Source of the DNA: an uncultured Lachnospiraceae bacterium
GTDB taxonomy: Bacteria > Bacillota > Clostridia > Lachnospirales > Lachnospiraceae
Reading direction: 5' to 3'
Assembly: GCA_910586205.1 (NCBI GenBank)
Contig: CAJUGD010000004.1
Span: forward strand, 109,758 to 173,757
Length of the DNA: 64,000 bases
Shown here: positions 1 to 8,181 of the stretch, in pieces
Layout of the letters: every line of letters begins with the position of its first letter
How positions within the stretch are numbered: the first letter of the stretch is position 1
Program-made: the position numbers and the translations under genes
The notes under the pieces: model-generated
What the model saw: only the letters and a program-made list of their open reading frames with translations
Databases searched by the model: none
What the model was told of the DNA's origin: nothing

Positions 1-1
1 A

Positions 2-1147
2 GGATCCTTTACCTCCATGTCTGTATTGGCGCTAAGCATTACTCCGTATATCACATCTTCGATCATTATGCAGCTTTTGACGATTGCGATTCCAAAGCTG
101 GAGGAGATGCAGCGGGAGGGTGAGGATGGCAGGAAGAAGATTGCAGAGTACACCCGTTATCTGACGGTAGTGCTGGCTTTGGTGGAATCTACTGCTATGG
201 CGGTTGGTTTCGGAGGTCAGGGTCTGCTGGTTGGCTATAACGACCAGGGATTTTTAGGAAAAGCTTCTTTGGTGATTATTGCTGTGCTGACGATGACTGC
301 GGGAAGTGCATTTTTAATGTGGATTGGTGAGCGGATTACGGAGAAGGGCGTGGGAAATGGAATTTCCATTGTATTGCTGTTTAACATCGTATCCTCTCTG
401 CCCCAGGATGTCAGTACCTTATACAATACCTTTATGAACGGCAGAATTATTGCCGTGCAGGTGGTGGCCGTGCTGATGATGCTGGCCGTGGCAGTAGCTA
501 TGGTTGTGTTTGTGGTATATCTGCAGGATGGTGAACGCAGGATACCGGTGCAGTATTCGAAAAAGATGGTAGGCAGGAAGATGGTAGGCGGTCAGTCTTC
601 TCATATTCCGTTAAAAGTAAATACCGCCGGCGTAATTCCGGTGATCTTTGCGTCTTCCATTTTGTCATTTCCGGTTGTGATCGCACAATTTTTTACTCCG
701 GATTACAGTACAATTCCAGGTAAGATTTTGATGATGCTTAATTCTTCTTCCTGGTTCCGTCCGGAGATGCCCTGGTATTCCGTAGGGTTGATCATATATA
801 TTGTGCTGATTGTTCTCTTTGCGTATTTTTACACGTCCATTACCTTTAACCCATTGGAAGTAGCAAATAATATGAAGAAATCCGGCGGTTTCATTCCGGG
901 TATTCGTCCGGGGAAACCAACTTCAGAATATCTGGAAAAGATTTTAAGCTATATTATTTTTGTCGGCGCCGTGGGGCTGATAATTATCAGTGTGATTCCG
1001 ATTATGATTTCCGGTGTGTTCGGTGTGAGCCGCCTGTCATTTTTAGGTACGTCCCTGATTATTATTGTCAGTGTAATTCTGGAAACGATCAAGGCTATTG
1101 AGTCTCAGGTGATTGTGCGGAATTACAAGGGATTTTTAAACGATTAG
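2..1147 (+). CDS. secY: Protein translocase subunit SecY, 5' truncated by the window edge
   Basis: SecY is the channel-forming membrane subunit of the SecYEG translocon. The reading frame is already open at base 2, and the first residues match the interior of SecY (ALSITPYITSSIIMQLL, the TM2 region), so the true start lies upstream and the ATG at 17 is internal. About 380 residues remain of a family length near 430-440. Many hydrophobic helices are visible. The conserved cytoplasmic C4/C5 regions are present (GERITEKGVGNGIS; FNPLEVANNMKKSGGFIPGIRPG). The C-terminus ends in IVRNYKGFLND, typical of clostridial SecY. It is followed by adk, as in the usual spc operon. Confidence 0.97.
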   Translation, partial: GSFTSMSVLALSITPYITSSIIMQLLTIAIPKLEEMQREGEDGRKKIAEYTRYLTVVLALVESTAMAVGFGGQGLLVGYNDQGFLGKASLVIIAVLTMTAGSAFLMWIGERITEKGVGNGISIVLLFNIVSSLPQDVSTLYNTFMNGRIIAVQVVAVLMMLAVAVAMVVFVVYLQDGERRIPVQYSKKMVGRKMVGGQSSHIPLKVNTAGVIPVIFASSILSFPVVIAQFFTPDYSTIPGKILMMLNSSSWFRPEMPWYSVGLIIYIVLIVLFAYFYTSITFNPLEVANNMKKSGGFIPGIRPGKPTSEYLEKILSYIIFVGAVGLIIISVIPIMISGVFGVSRLSFLGTSLIIIVSVILETIKAIESQVIVRNYKGFLND

Positions 1148-1160
1148 GATGAGCTGGGAG

Positions 1161-1197
1161 AGCTGCTGCGCAGGAGAATCATGGGCGGCAGCTTTTT
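1161..1197 (+). terminator. Intercistronic hairpin with T-run between secY and adk
   Basis: AGCTGCTGC and GCGGCAGCT pair across a short loop and are followed by TTTTT. This looks like a rho-independent terminator or attenuator placed between secY and adk. Because adk lies in the same operon in relatives, partial termination is more likely than complete termination; that is inference. Confidence 0.55.
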
Positions 1198-1265
1198 CTG
1201 CTATATAGTTCTGTACAGAACTTTTCGGGAAGCAATAAACTTTATAAAAATAAGGAGGAGGAAAA

Positions 1266-1910
1266 ATGAAGATTATCATGTTGGGAGCTCCTGGAGCCGG
1301 AAAAGGCACTCAGGCTAAAAAGATTGCGGAGAAGTACGGGATTCCGCACATTTCCACCGGTGATATTTTCCGTGCCAACATTAAGGGAGGCACAGAGCTG
1401 GGGATGAAGGCTAAATCCTACATGGATCAGGGACAGCTTGTGCCGGATGATGTGACCATTGGGATGCTGTTAGACCGGATCAGCCAGGAAGACTGTCAGA
1501 ACGGGTATGTGCTGGACGGATTTCCGCGGACCATTCCCCAGGCAGAGAGCTTGACAGAGGCTCTTGAAAAGCGCGGGGAAAAGATGGATTTTGCAGTGGA
1601 TGTAGATGTGCCGGATGAAGCCATTGTCACCCGGATGGGCGGAAGAAGGGCTTGTCTGAAGTGCGGCGCCACCTATCACATTGCGTTTAATCCTCCGAAG
1701 ACAGAGGGTGTGTGCGATGCTTGCCAGGATAAGCTGGTTCTGCGGGATGACGATAAACCGGAAACCGTTCAGAAGCGTCTGACCGTTTATCATGATCAGA
1801 CTCAGCCTTTGATTGAGTATTATAAAGGACAGGGGATTCTGGTGACTGTAGATGGCACCAAGGAGCTGAACCAGGTATTTCAGGATATTGTGGCTGTTCT
1901 GGGGGCGTAA
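1266..1910 (+). CDS. adk: Adenylate kinase, zinc-LID type
   Basis: It catalyses ATP + AMP = 2 ADP in the cytoplasm. The 214-residue length is that of long-form bacterial Adk. The P-loop GAPGAGKGT is at residues 7-15. The NMP-binding STGD and the DGFPRT motif are present. The LID domain near residues 130-155 carries two Cys-x2-Cys pairs (CLKCG, CDAC), so it is a zinc-binding LID as in Gram-positive Adk. A strong GGAGG site precedes the ATG. The map gene follows after only 3 bases, indicating co-transcription. Confidence 0.98.
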   Translation: MKIIMLGAPGAGKGTQAKKIAEKYGIPHISTGDIFRANIKGGTELGMKAKSYMDQGQLVPDDVTIGMLLDRISQEDCQNGYVLDGFPRTIPQAESLTEALEKRGEKMDFAVDVDVPDEAIVTRMGGRRACLKCGATYHIAFNPPKTEGVCDACQDKLVLRDDDKPETVQKRLTVYHDQTQPLIEYYKGQGILVTVDGTKELNQVFQDIVAVLGA

Positions 1911-1913
1911 ATT

Positions 1914-2666
1914 ATGTCAGTATCCATTAAGTCAGAGAGAGAGATTGAGTTGATGCGGGAGGCGGGGAGGATTCTTGCCCGTGTTCATGAGGAGTTAGGG
2001 AAAATGATAAAGCCCGGAATCTCCACCCTGGATATTGACCGGGCAGGGGAGCGCATGATACGCGGCTATGGCTGTACTCCGTCTTTTAAGAACTACAACG
2101 GCTATCCGGCATCTATCTGTGTGTCGGTCAACGACGAGGTGGTTCATGGGATTCCCAATAGGCACAGGATTCTCCATGAAGGGGATATTGTCAGTCTGGA
2201 TGCAGGGGTGATCTACAATGGGTATCATTCCGATGCAGCAAGAACCCATGCAGTGGGCAGGATCCGGCCAGAGGCAGAGAAATTAATTCAAGTGACAAAG
2301 GATTGTTTTTTTGAGGGAATTAAATATGCAAGAGCTGGCAATCATCTCAATGATATTTCCTCGGCAATTCAGGCATATGCAGAGCATTTTGGATATGGGG
2401 TGGTTCGTGATCTGGTAGGACATGGAGTAGGCAGAGCCCTTCATGAAGATCCGGAGGTGCCTAATTTTTCCCAAAAGCGCAAGGGGATCCGGCTGCGTCC
2501 TGGTATGACCCTTGCCATTGAGCCAATGATTAATATGGGTCGTGGGGATGTTGTATGGCTGGATGACAACTGGACTGTGGCGACGGATGATGGTTCTCTT
2601 TCCGCTCACTATGAGAATACAATTCTTATTACAGGGGGAGAGCCAGAGATCTTGTCCCGGCTATGA
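1914..2666 (+). CDS. map: Methionine aminopeptidase type I
   Basis: It removes the N-terminal Met from nascent proteins. At 250 residues it has the pita-bread fold signatures. The metal ligands are visible in order: the Asp pair in SLDAGVIYNGYHSDAART, the His in GHGVGRALHEDP, the Glu in AIEPM, and the last Glu in HYENTILIT. There is no N-terminal zinc-finger extension. It starts 3 bases after adk and its stop overlaps the next gene by 4 bases (ATGA), so translation is probably coupled. Confidence 0.97.
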   Translation: MSVSIKSEREIELMREAGRILARVHEELGKMIKPGISTLDIDRAGERMIRGYGCTPSFKNYNGYPASICVSVNDEVVHGIPNRHRILHEGDIVSLDAGVIYNGYHSDAARTHAVGRIRPEAEKLIQVTKDCFFEGIKYARAGNHLNDISSAIQAYAEHFGYGVVRDLVGHGVGRALHEDPEVPNFSQKRKGIRLRPGMTLAIEPMINMGRGDVVWLDDNWTVATDDGSLSAHYENTILITGGEPEILSRL

Positions 2667-2941
2667 GGACGGTGAACAGGATGGATTATCAACCAGGATG
2701 TCCGGCAAGATCCCTTGCCGGACATGATAAAGATCAGTATTATGTTATTTTGTCTGTGGACGGGGACTGGGTTTTTCTGGGGGATGGGAGAAAAAGACGT
2801 CAGGATAATCCGAAAAAGAAAAACAAAAAGCATATTCAGGCAGCAAACTGCCTGGTGATAGAAAAGTTTCCCGTGACAGATGATGAGATTTATACCCGGC
2901 TGAGAGATTATGTGAAATGCAGAGAGCAGAAGAATGGATGA
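2663..2941 (+). CDS. KOW-domain RNA-binding protein (L14e/L6e/L27e-like)
   Basis: This small (92 aa) basic protein occupies the slot between map and infA. Clostridia commonly carry a KOW-domain protein of the ribosomal L14e/L6e/L27e type there. The sequence YYVILSVDGDWVFLGDGRKR fits a KOW beta-barrel and is followed by a lysine-rich stretch (KKKNKKH). The ATG overlaps the map stop codon. An RNA or ribosome-associated role is inferred from the family and the position; no catalytic motif is visible. Confidence 0.8.
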   Translation: MRTVNRMDYQPGCPARSLAGHDKDQYYVILSVDGDWVFLGDGRKRRQDNPKKKNKKHIQAANCLVIEKFPVTDDEIYTRLRDYVKCREQKNG

Positions 2942-3019
2942 GTGTTTGCAGTTGAGATCCTGTGGCCGTGAGTGAAAGAATAGTTGGATAGATACGTTGC
3001 GTATTCAGGAGGTAAGCAT

Positions 3020-3238
3020 ATGTCAAAAGCAGATGTGATTGAGATTGAAGGAACTGTGGTGGAAAAGCTTCCTAATGCCATGTTTCAGGTGGAGCTGGAA
3101 AACGGGCATCAGGTTCTGGCACATATCAGCGGAAAGCTGAGGATGAATTATATTCGGATACTTCCGGGAGATCGGGTGACGATTGAGCTGTCACCGTATG
3201 ATCTTTCTAAGGGGAGGATTATTTGGAGAGATAAATAA
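3020..3238 (+). CDS. infA: Translation initiation factor IF-1
   Basis: IF-1 binds the 30S A site during initiation. The protein is 72 residues (MSKADVIEIEGTVVEKLPNA...), the normal IF-1 length, with the OB-fold motif HISGKLRMNYIRILPGD. An AGGAGG site at 3007-3012 sets the start at 3020. A longer in-frame extension upstream to 2984 is not supported by homology. Confidence 0.98.
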   Translation: MSKADVIEIEGTVVEKLPNAMFQVELENGHQVLAHISGKLRMNYIRILPGDRVTIELSPYDLSKGRIIWRDK

Positions 3239-3351
3239 AAAGTGCTGTTTATAAGGGGAGGCGGGAGTTTGGGAGATCTGCCTGAACTGCTGCCTGCACC
3301 CTGAAAATGTGCTTTTTATGAGTAAAATAAGGGAAAAAAAGTAAAAAATGC

Positions 3352-3380
3352 TTGCATTTGAAAGTGGACAGTGATATAAT
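3352..3380 (+). promoter_or_regulatory. Sigma-A promoter upstream of rpmJ
   Basis: TTGCAT at 3352-3357 and TATAAT at 3375-3380 are separated by 17 bases. The promoter lies in the 334-base gap between infA and rpmJ and would drive rpmJ-rpsM-rpsK-rpsD-rpoA-rplQ separately from the upstream spc genes. Confidence 0.75.
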
Positions 3381-3460
3381 GTCATGGCAACTTTGTTAAA
3401 ATGCAGGGTGAAGTGTACCTAAATGCCCGTAAATGCAGGGATATAAAGGAGGAAACACTT

Positions 3461-3559
3461 AGGAGTATACCTGTATGTCCTTGAGGGACAGGACAGCTTA
3501 GAGGAAATGCTCGGGAGCATACCTGTATGTCCTTAGAGGACAGGACAGCTTAGAGGAAA
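3461..3559 (+). repeat. Two tandem hairpin repeats in the rpmJ leader
   Basis: A unit of about 45 bases is present twice, at roughly 3463-3507 and 3515-3559. Both copies contain ATACCTGTATGTCC and GGACAGGACAGCTTAGAGGAAA. In each copy TGTCC pairs with GGACA around a loop that differs between copies (TTGAG versus TTAGA). The stems are conserved while the loops vary, so an RNA-level function such as ribosomal-protein autoregulation is plausible but unproven. Confidence 0.7.
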
Positions 3560-3572
3560 GGAGTGATTTGCC

Positions 3573-3686
3573 GTGAAGGTGAGATCATCAGTAAAACCGA
3601 TTTGCGAGAAATGCAAAATTATCAAGCGCAAAGGCAGTATCAGAGTAATCTGTGAAAATCCTAAGCACAAGCAAAGACAAGGTTAA
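3573..3686 (+). CDS. rpmJ: 50S ribosomal protein L36
   Basis: A GTG-initiated 37-residue protein (VKVRSSVKPICEKCKIIKRK...) matches L36, including the zinc-binding CEKC...C...H pattern (ICENPKHKQRQG). An AGGAAAGGAG site lies just upstream. L36 binds 23S rRNA late in 50S assembly. It sits in its usual place between infA and rpsM. Confidence 0.97.
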   Translation: MKVRSSVKPICEKCKIIKRKGSIRVICENPKHKQRQG

Positions 3687-3716
3687 TGAAGGAAGAACAG
3701 GAGGTGTACGACGCAA

Positions 3717-4085
3717 ATGGCTCGTATTGCAGGAGTTGATTTACCAAGAGAGAAACGTGTTGAGATCGGCCTGACTTACATTTACGGGATCGGAAGAACC
3801 AGTTCTAACCGTATTTTGGCAGAAGCAGGCGTGAATCCGGACACTCGTGTCAAGGATCTGACGGACGACGAGGTAAGGAAGATCGCAGCAGTGATTGCTG
3901 ACAGTCAGGTGGTGGAAGGTGATCTGCGCAGAGAGATCGCAATGAATATTAAGCGGCTGCAGGAGATTGGCTGCTATCGTGGAATCCGCCACAGAAGAAG
4001 TCTGCCGGTTCGCGGACAGAAGACCAAGACAAACGCGAGAACCCGCAAAGGACCGCGTAAGACCGTAGCGAACAAGAAGAAATAA
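3717..4085 (+). CDS. rpsM: 30S ribosomal protein S13
   Basis: S13 is a head protein of the 30S subunit that contacts tRNA and the 50S. The 122-residue length is normal. MARIAGVDLPREKRVEIGLTYIYGIG and the C-terminal GQKTKTNARTRKGPRKTVA are diagnostic. An AGGAGGTG site at 3699-3706 sets the ATG start. Confidence 0.98.
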   Translation: MARIAGVDLPREKRVEIGLTYIYGIGRTSSNRILAEAGVNPDTRVKDLTDDEVRKIAAVIADSQVVEGDLRREIAMNIKRLQEIGCYRGIRHRRSLPVRGQKTKTNARTRKGPRKTVANKKK

Positions 4086-4148
4086 GGATAGTATTCACAC
4101 GAATCAAGTTGTATGTTTTAAAAACAGGAACAAGATTCAGGGATCAGG

Positions 4149-4176
4149 GCCTTTCGGGGAAGGTCTTCCCGAAGGC
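4149..4176 (+). other. Hairpin in the rpsM-rpsK spacer
   Basis: The 181-base spacer between rpsM and rpsK is unusually long for this operon. It contains a GC-rich hairpin in which GCCTTTCGGG pairs with CCCGAAGGC, with one bulge. There is no following T-run, so it is not a classical terminator. It may be an mRNA processing or regulatory element; that is inference. Confidence 0.5.
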
Positions 4177-4266
4177 GCAGTGAATCAAGATCAAAAGAAT
4201 CACCTGAAGGTATACTATTATGCCCTGAAAGAGAGGGCAACATCAAGGAAAGTAGGTTAGTTTAAA

Positions 4267-4668
4267 ATGGCTAAGAATAAGTCCACTGGTAAAAAAGTGA
4301 CGAAAAAGCGCGTAAAGAAAAACGTTGAACGCGGACAGGCACACATCCAGTCATCCTTCAACAACACTATCGTGACATTGACGGATGTACAGGGCAATGC
4401 CTTATCTTGGGCAAGTGCCGGAGGTCTGGGATTTAGAGGTTCAAGGAAATCTACTCCATATGCAGCCCAGATGGCTGCAGAGACTGCTGCCAAAGCAGCT
4501 ATCGTACATGGTTTGAAGTCTGTTGACGTTATGGTAAAGGGTCCCGGTTCGGGCCGTGAAGCAGCAATCCGTGCGCTCTCCGCATGCGGTATTGAAGTAA
4601 CCAGTATTAAGGACGTAACCCCGGTTCCCCACAATGGTTGCCGTCCGCCAAAACGTAGAAGAGTTTAA
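4267..4668 (+). CDS. rpsK: 30S ribosomal protein S11
   Basis: S11 is a platform protein of the 30S near the mRNA exit. The 133-residue length and motifs (AHIQSSFNNTIVTLTDVQGNALSWASAGGLGFRGSRKSTPYAAQ; GPGSGREAAIRAL; PVPHNGCRPPKRRRV) are canonical. The N-terminus is lysine-rich. It is followed 15 bases later by rpsD. Confidence 0.98.
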   Translation: MAKNKSTGKKVTKKRVKKNVERGQAHIQSSFNNTIVTLTDVQGNALSWASAGGLGFRGSRKSTPYAAQMAAETAAKAAIVHGLKSVDVMVKGPGSGREAAIRALSACGIEVTSIKDVTPVPHNGCRPPKRRRV

Positions 4669-4683
4669 TAGGAGGTACGAAAA

Positions 4684-5277
4684 GTGGCAGTAGATAGAGT
4701 TCCTGTTCTTAAAAGATGCAGATCCCTTGGTTTGGACCCTATGTGCCTGGGAATCAGCAAAAAGTCAAAAAGAGAACTGAAGAGAGCGAATAGAAAAGTA
4801 AGCGAGTACGGCATGCAGCTTCGTGAGAAGCAGAAAGCCAAATTTATCTATGGTGTTCTGGAAAAACCGTTCCGGAATTACTATGCAAAGGCAGAGAAGA
4901 TGGATGGCCAGGCCGGTGAGAATCTGCTGATTCTGTTAGAGAGAAGACTGGATAATGTGGTATTCCGCATGGGATTTGGCCGTACCAGACGGGAGACCCG
5001 TCAGATTGTTGACCATAAGCACATTTTAGTTAACGGAAAGTGCGTCAACATTCCGTCTTACCTGGTAAAAGCAGGCGATGTGATTGAGGTTAAAGAGAAA
5101 GCGAAATCTTCTCAGAGATACAAGGCTGTTTTGGAAGTGACAAGCGGCCGTCTGATCCCGGCATGGTTAGATGTGGATCAGGAAAATCTGCGCGGCGTTG
5201 TAAAGGAACTGCCGACCAGAGAAGAAATTGATGTTCCGGTAGAAGAAATGCTTATCGTCGAGTTGTATTCTAAGTAA
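4684..5277 (+). CDS. rpsD: 30S ribosomal protein S4
   Basis: S4 nucleates 30S assembly and often represses its own operon. It starts at GTG 4684 with a TAGGAGGT site just upstream. The 197-residue product has the N-terminal RCRSLGLDP region and a central S4 RNA-binding domain (LERRLDNVVFRMGF...RQIVDHKHILVNGKCVNIPSY). The full N-terminal zinc-finger pattern of some S4 proteins is not seen, which fits the C-minus type. Confidence 0.97.
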   Translation: MAVDRVPVLKRCRSLGLDPMCLGISKKSKRELKRANRKVSEYGMQLREKQKAKFIYGVLEKPFRNYYAKAEKMDGQAGENLLILLERRLDNVVFRMGFGRTRRETRQIVDHKHILVNGKCVNIPSYLVKAGDVIEVKEKAKSSQRYKAVLEVTSGRLIPAWLDVDQENLRGVVKELPTREEIDVPVEEMLIVELYSK

Positions 5278-5330
5278 GTTTAGGATGGAGTTTCCCTCGA
5301 TAGACGAACCCAAAAGGAGGGGCTATAATC

Positions 5331-6290
5331 GTGTTCGATTTTGAAAAACCAAACATTGAGATTGTTGAAATTTCAGATGATAAGAAGTACGGCAAGTTTG
5401 TTGTGGAACCGCTTGAGAGGGGCTACGGCACCACACTGGGTAACTCCCTGAGAAGGATCATGCTTTCTTCTCTGCCAGGTGCTGCAGTCAGTCAGGTAAA
5501 AATCGAAGGCGTTTTGCATGAGTTCAGTTCCATTCCCGGAGTCAAGGAGGATGTGACTGAGATCATCATGAACATCAAGAACTTATCAATCAAGAACAAC
5601 AGTGACAGTAATGAGGTTAAGACCGCTTATATTGAGTTTGAGGGCGAAGGTGTGATCACTGCTGCTGACATTCAGGCAGATCCGGATATTGAGATTATGA
5701 ATCCTAATCAGGTGATTGCCACTTTAAGCGGCGGTACAGACAGTAAGTTCTATATGGAACTGACCATCTCCAAGGGCCGTGGATATGTAAGCGCAGATAA
5801 AAACAAGAATGAAGAACTGCCTATCGGTGTCATAGCGATTGATTCGATCTATACGCCGGTAGAGCGTGTCAACATGACAATCGAGAACAGCCGTGTAGGA
5901 CAGGTTATTGATTATGATAAGCTGACCTTAGACGTGTACACCAATGGGACACTGGCTCCGGATGAGGCGGTAAGTCTGGCGGCAAAGGTTTTAAGTGAGC
6001 ATTTGAATCTGTTCATTGACCTTTCTGAAAATGCCCGGACTGCTGAGATCATGGTGGAGAAGGAAGACAATGAGAAGGAGAAGGTTCTGGAGATGAACAT
6101 CGACGAACTGGAACTTTCTGTCCGTTCCTACAACTGCTTAAAGCGTGCCGGCATCAATACAGTAGAGGAGCTGTGCAACCGCACTCCGGAGGATATGATG
6201 AAGGTCCGCAATTTAGGCAGAAAGTCCCTGGAAGAAGTCCTAGCCAAACTAAAAGAACTAGGACTACAATTAAACCCAAGTGAGGAATGA
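5331..6290 (+). CDS. rpoA: RNA polymerase alpha subunit
   Basis: RpoA is the assembly platform of RNA polymerase, and its C-terminal domain contacts promoters and activators. The GTG start follows an AGGAGGGG site. At 319 residues it has the alpha-NTD dimerisation motif (VEPLERGYGTTLGNSLRRIMLSSLPGAA). The alpha-CTD starts near residue 250 (ELSVRSYNCLKRAGINTVEELCNRTPEDMMKVRNLGRKSLEEV). Its last codons and stop lie inside a perfect 12-bp stem hairpin (see the repeat at 6274). Confidence 0.98.
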   Translation: MFDFEKPNIEIVEISDDKKYGKFVVEPLERGYGTTLGNSLRRIMLSSLPGAAVSQVKIEGVLHEFSSIPGVKEDVTEIIMNIKNLSIKNNSDSNEVKTAYIEFEGEGVITAADIQADPDIEIMNPNQVIATLSGGTDSKFYMELTISKGRGYVSADKNKNEELPIGVIAIDSIYTPVERVNMTIENSRVGQVIDYDKLTLDVYTNGTLAPDEAVSLAAKVLSEHLNLFIDLSENARTAEIMVEKEDNEKEKVLEMNIDELELSVRSYNCLKRAGINTVEELCNRTPEDMMKVRNLGRKSLEEVLAKLKELGLQLNPSEE

Positions 6291-6394
6291 TTTTATCCTC
6301 ACTTGGGTGCTACCCAAACGGAACGAAGTGGAGTTTGGGTTTCCCGTTAGGTGAGGAATGATTTTATCCTCACTTGGGTTTCCCGTTAGGTGAG
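6274..6394 (+). repeat. Overlapping inverted and direct repeats at the rpoA 3' end
   Basis: ACCCAAGTGAGG and CCTCACTTGGGT form a perfect 12-bp stem at 6274-6308 that contains the rpoA stop codon. ACCCAAAC/GTTTGGGT pairs at about 6312-6340. The GTGAGG...CCTCAC hairpin recurs at 6351-6373, and TTGGGTTTCCCGTTAGGTGAG occurs twice, around 6335 and 6375. The pattern suggests local duplication of a hairpin module between rpoA and rplQ. Its role (transcript stability or partial termination) is unknown. Confidence 0.75.
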
Positions 6395-6510
6395 TGTGCC
6401 AGGCGCGTAAGACCGATGACGCAGCGCCGGGTATGGAAAAAGAAATGGAAGCTGTGGTTTGGTAAGACCGATTGGCGCAGGCCGCACTCCGGATAAATGG
6501 AGGAAATAAA

Positions 6511-7047
6511 ATGGCAGGTTATAGAAAGCTGGGAAGAACTTCCAGTCAGAGAAAAGCATTGATCCGCAGCCAGGTTACATCCCTGCTGTATCATGGAAAG
6601 ATCCGTACCACAGAGGCCAGGGCAAAAGAGATCCGCAAGGTTGCGGAAGGACTGATTGCCATGGCAGTAAAAGAGAAGGACAACTTTGAGACTGTTACGG
6701 TTACTGCCAAGGTACCCCGCAAGGATAAGGACGGCAAGAGAGTCAAAGAGGAAAAGAACGGCAGAAAAGTAACGGTTTATGATGAGGTTCAGAAGGAGAT
6801 CAAGAAGGATAAGCCTTCCAGGCTTCATGCAAGACGGCAGATGCTGAAGGTTCTGTATGATGTGACAGAGGTTCCTGTTTCTCCGGCCGGCAGAAAGAAA
6901 AACACGAAATCCGTGGATCTTCCTGCAAAGCTGTTTGACGAGATTGCACCGAAGTATGTATCCCGCAACGGCGGTTACACCCGTATCGTGAAGATCGGCC
7001 AGCGCAAGGGCGACGGCGCTATGGAAGTGCTTCTGGAGCTGGTATAA
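6511..7047 (+). CDS. rplQ: 50S ribosomal protein L17
   Basis: L17 is a 23S-binding protein near the exit tunnel. The start at 6511 (MAGYRKLGRTSSQRKALIRSQV) has GGAGG at 6499-6503; an upstream in-frame extension to 6472 lacks homology. At 178 residues it is longer than the roughly 120-residue E. coli protein because of a charged central insertion (VPRKDKDGKRVKEEKNGRKV), as is common in Lachnospiraceae. The C-terminus GGYTRIVKIGQRKGDGA is conserved. A terminator follows, ending the ribosomal operon here. Confidence 0.97.
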   Translation: MAGYRKLGRTSSQRKALIRSQVTSLLYHGKIRTTEARAKEIRKVAEGLIAMAVKEKDNFETVTVTAKVPRKDKDGKRVKEEKNGRKVTVYDEVQKEIKKDKPSRLHARRQMLKVLYDVTEVPVSPAGRKKNTKSVDLPAKLFDEIAPKYVSRNGGYTRIVKIGQRKGDGAMEVLLELV

Positions 7048-7094
7048 GACAAATTGTCTTTCTGTCAGAATGGCAGAGAATGTAAGAATTTTTG

Positions 7095-7140
7095 AGGGGC
7101 TTTTGCAAAATTTGGTAATTTTGCAGCGGCCCCTTTGTTT
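7095..7140 (+). terminator. Rho-independent terminator after rplQ
   Basis: AGGGGC with GCAAAATT pairs with AATTTTGC and GCCCCT, followed by TTGTTT. It closes the ribosomal protein operon and also separates it from the convergent AraC-family gene. Confidence 0.8.
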
Positions 7141-7175
7141 ATAAGGATGATTAAAAACAAAACGTTTGTCCTGGA

Positions 7176-8027
7176 TCATTTTTTCATAAAATCACTTGGC
7201 TTTTCGCCAAATTCCCGCTTAAAGGCTTTTAAGAAATTAGAATAATCGTTAAAACCGCATTCCGTATATGCTTCTGTTACTGTTTTTCCATACATCAGCA
7301 TATTTCTGGCAATCGTTAACCGCTTTTTCATGATGAACTGATAGAGAGAAAGACCGGTAAATTGTTTAAACTGATGGCTTAAGTGGTATTTGCTCAGATA
7401 AAACTGTTCTGCCAGATGATCCAGGGTCAGGTCTTCACTGTAATGATTGTTAATATAAGAGACGATCTGGTTGATTTGCTCGTTTTCTGTAACATCCTGG
7501 CGGGCGGAGTCGGATATCTCATAGTATGCCCGGCTGAGAAGAACCAGAATTTCCATGATGGAAGAATAGGCCATGACCCGATTCCCCAGACGGTTGCCGG
7601 AGCGTTCCTGCTCAATCGTATGGCAGGCAGATTGGATTTTCATCATCTGGCTTTCATTCGGGCGGAAAAGGCGGTAATCCCGGTTGGAGGCATCCTGAAA
7701 ACAGGCAGTCAAATCTTCGCCGATATCCCGCAGCCTGTCAAAAAATTCTCTGTTGAGCCAGATGATGATTCTCTCATAAGGGAAACGGGAGGGAGTGATC
7801 TCCGGGCGGTGAATATCGCTGTTGTTGGTCAGCAGAATATCACCTGAACGAAGCTTGTAGGTCCGGCCTTCAATCGTATAATTCACATCTCCGGAAATAA
7901 ATATGTAGATTTCATAAAAGGCATGCTGGTGAAAATCAATCATGGGCGGCGTGTCATTGCGGTAATGGTGGTATTCATAAAAGCGTTCTGTCATGATCTG
8001 GCGAAGGGTAAATTCGTCGATATACAT
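7176..8027 (-). CDS. AraC-family transcriptional regulator with N-terminal cupin domain
   Basis: The 283-residue protein has an N-terminal cupin-like sensor (FHQHAFYEIYIFISGDVNYTIEGRTYKLRSGDILLTNN) and a C-terminal double helix-turn-helix (DLTLDHLAEQFYLSKYHLSHQFKQFTGLSLYQFIMKKRLTIARNML; TEAYTECGFNDYSNFLKAFKREFGEKPSDF). It is transcribed away from the TRAP-transporter/uxu genes across a 296-base gap. By position it probably regulates that cluster in response to a hexuronate or derived sugar acid. The ligand is not evident from sequence. Confidence 0.9.
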   Translation of the reverse strand: MYIDEFTLRQIMTERFYEYHHYRNDTPPMIDFHQHAFYEIYIFISGDVNYTIEGRTYKLRSGDILLTNNSDIHRPEITPSRFPYERIIIWLNREFFDRLRDIGEDLTACFQDASNRDYRLFRPNESQMMKIQSACHTIEQERSGNRLGNRVMAYSSIMEILVLLSRAYYEISDSARQDVTENEQINQIVSYINNHYSEDLTLDHLAEQFYLSKYHLSHQFKQFTGLSLYQFIMKKRLTIARNMLMYGKTVTEAYTECGFNDYSNFLKAFKREFGEKPSDFMKK

Positions 8028-8065
8028 AATTTATAAAAAACCTTTCATTTTTTCTCGATATTTGT

Positions 8066-8094
8066 ATTATACAGCAATATTTACCAGATTTCAA
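8066..8094 (-). promoter_or_regulatory. Sigma-A promoter of the AraC-family gene
   Basis: On the minus strand, TTGAAA (8094-8089) and TATAAT (8071-8066) are separated by 17 bases and point towards the AraC-family start codon. Confidence 0.7.
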
Positions 8095-8181
8095 GAAAGA
8101 TGTGCCAGGTAAAATTACTAAAAAATTGGTATAATTATTTTATAGAATCATAAGTGCCGGCAAAATGTTACTGTGGTAATG

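Noticed and set aside
6370..7179. Long minus-strand ORF opposite rplQ
   Set aside because: It is antisense to a clear L17 gene and shows no family features.
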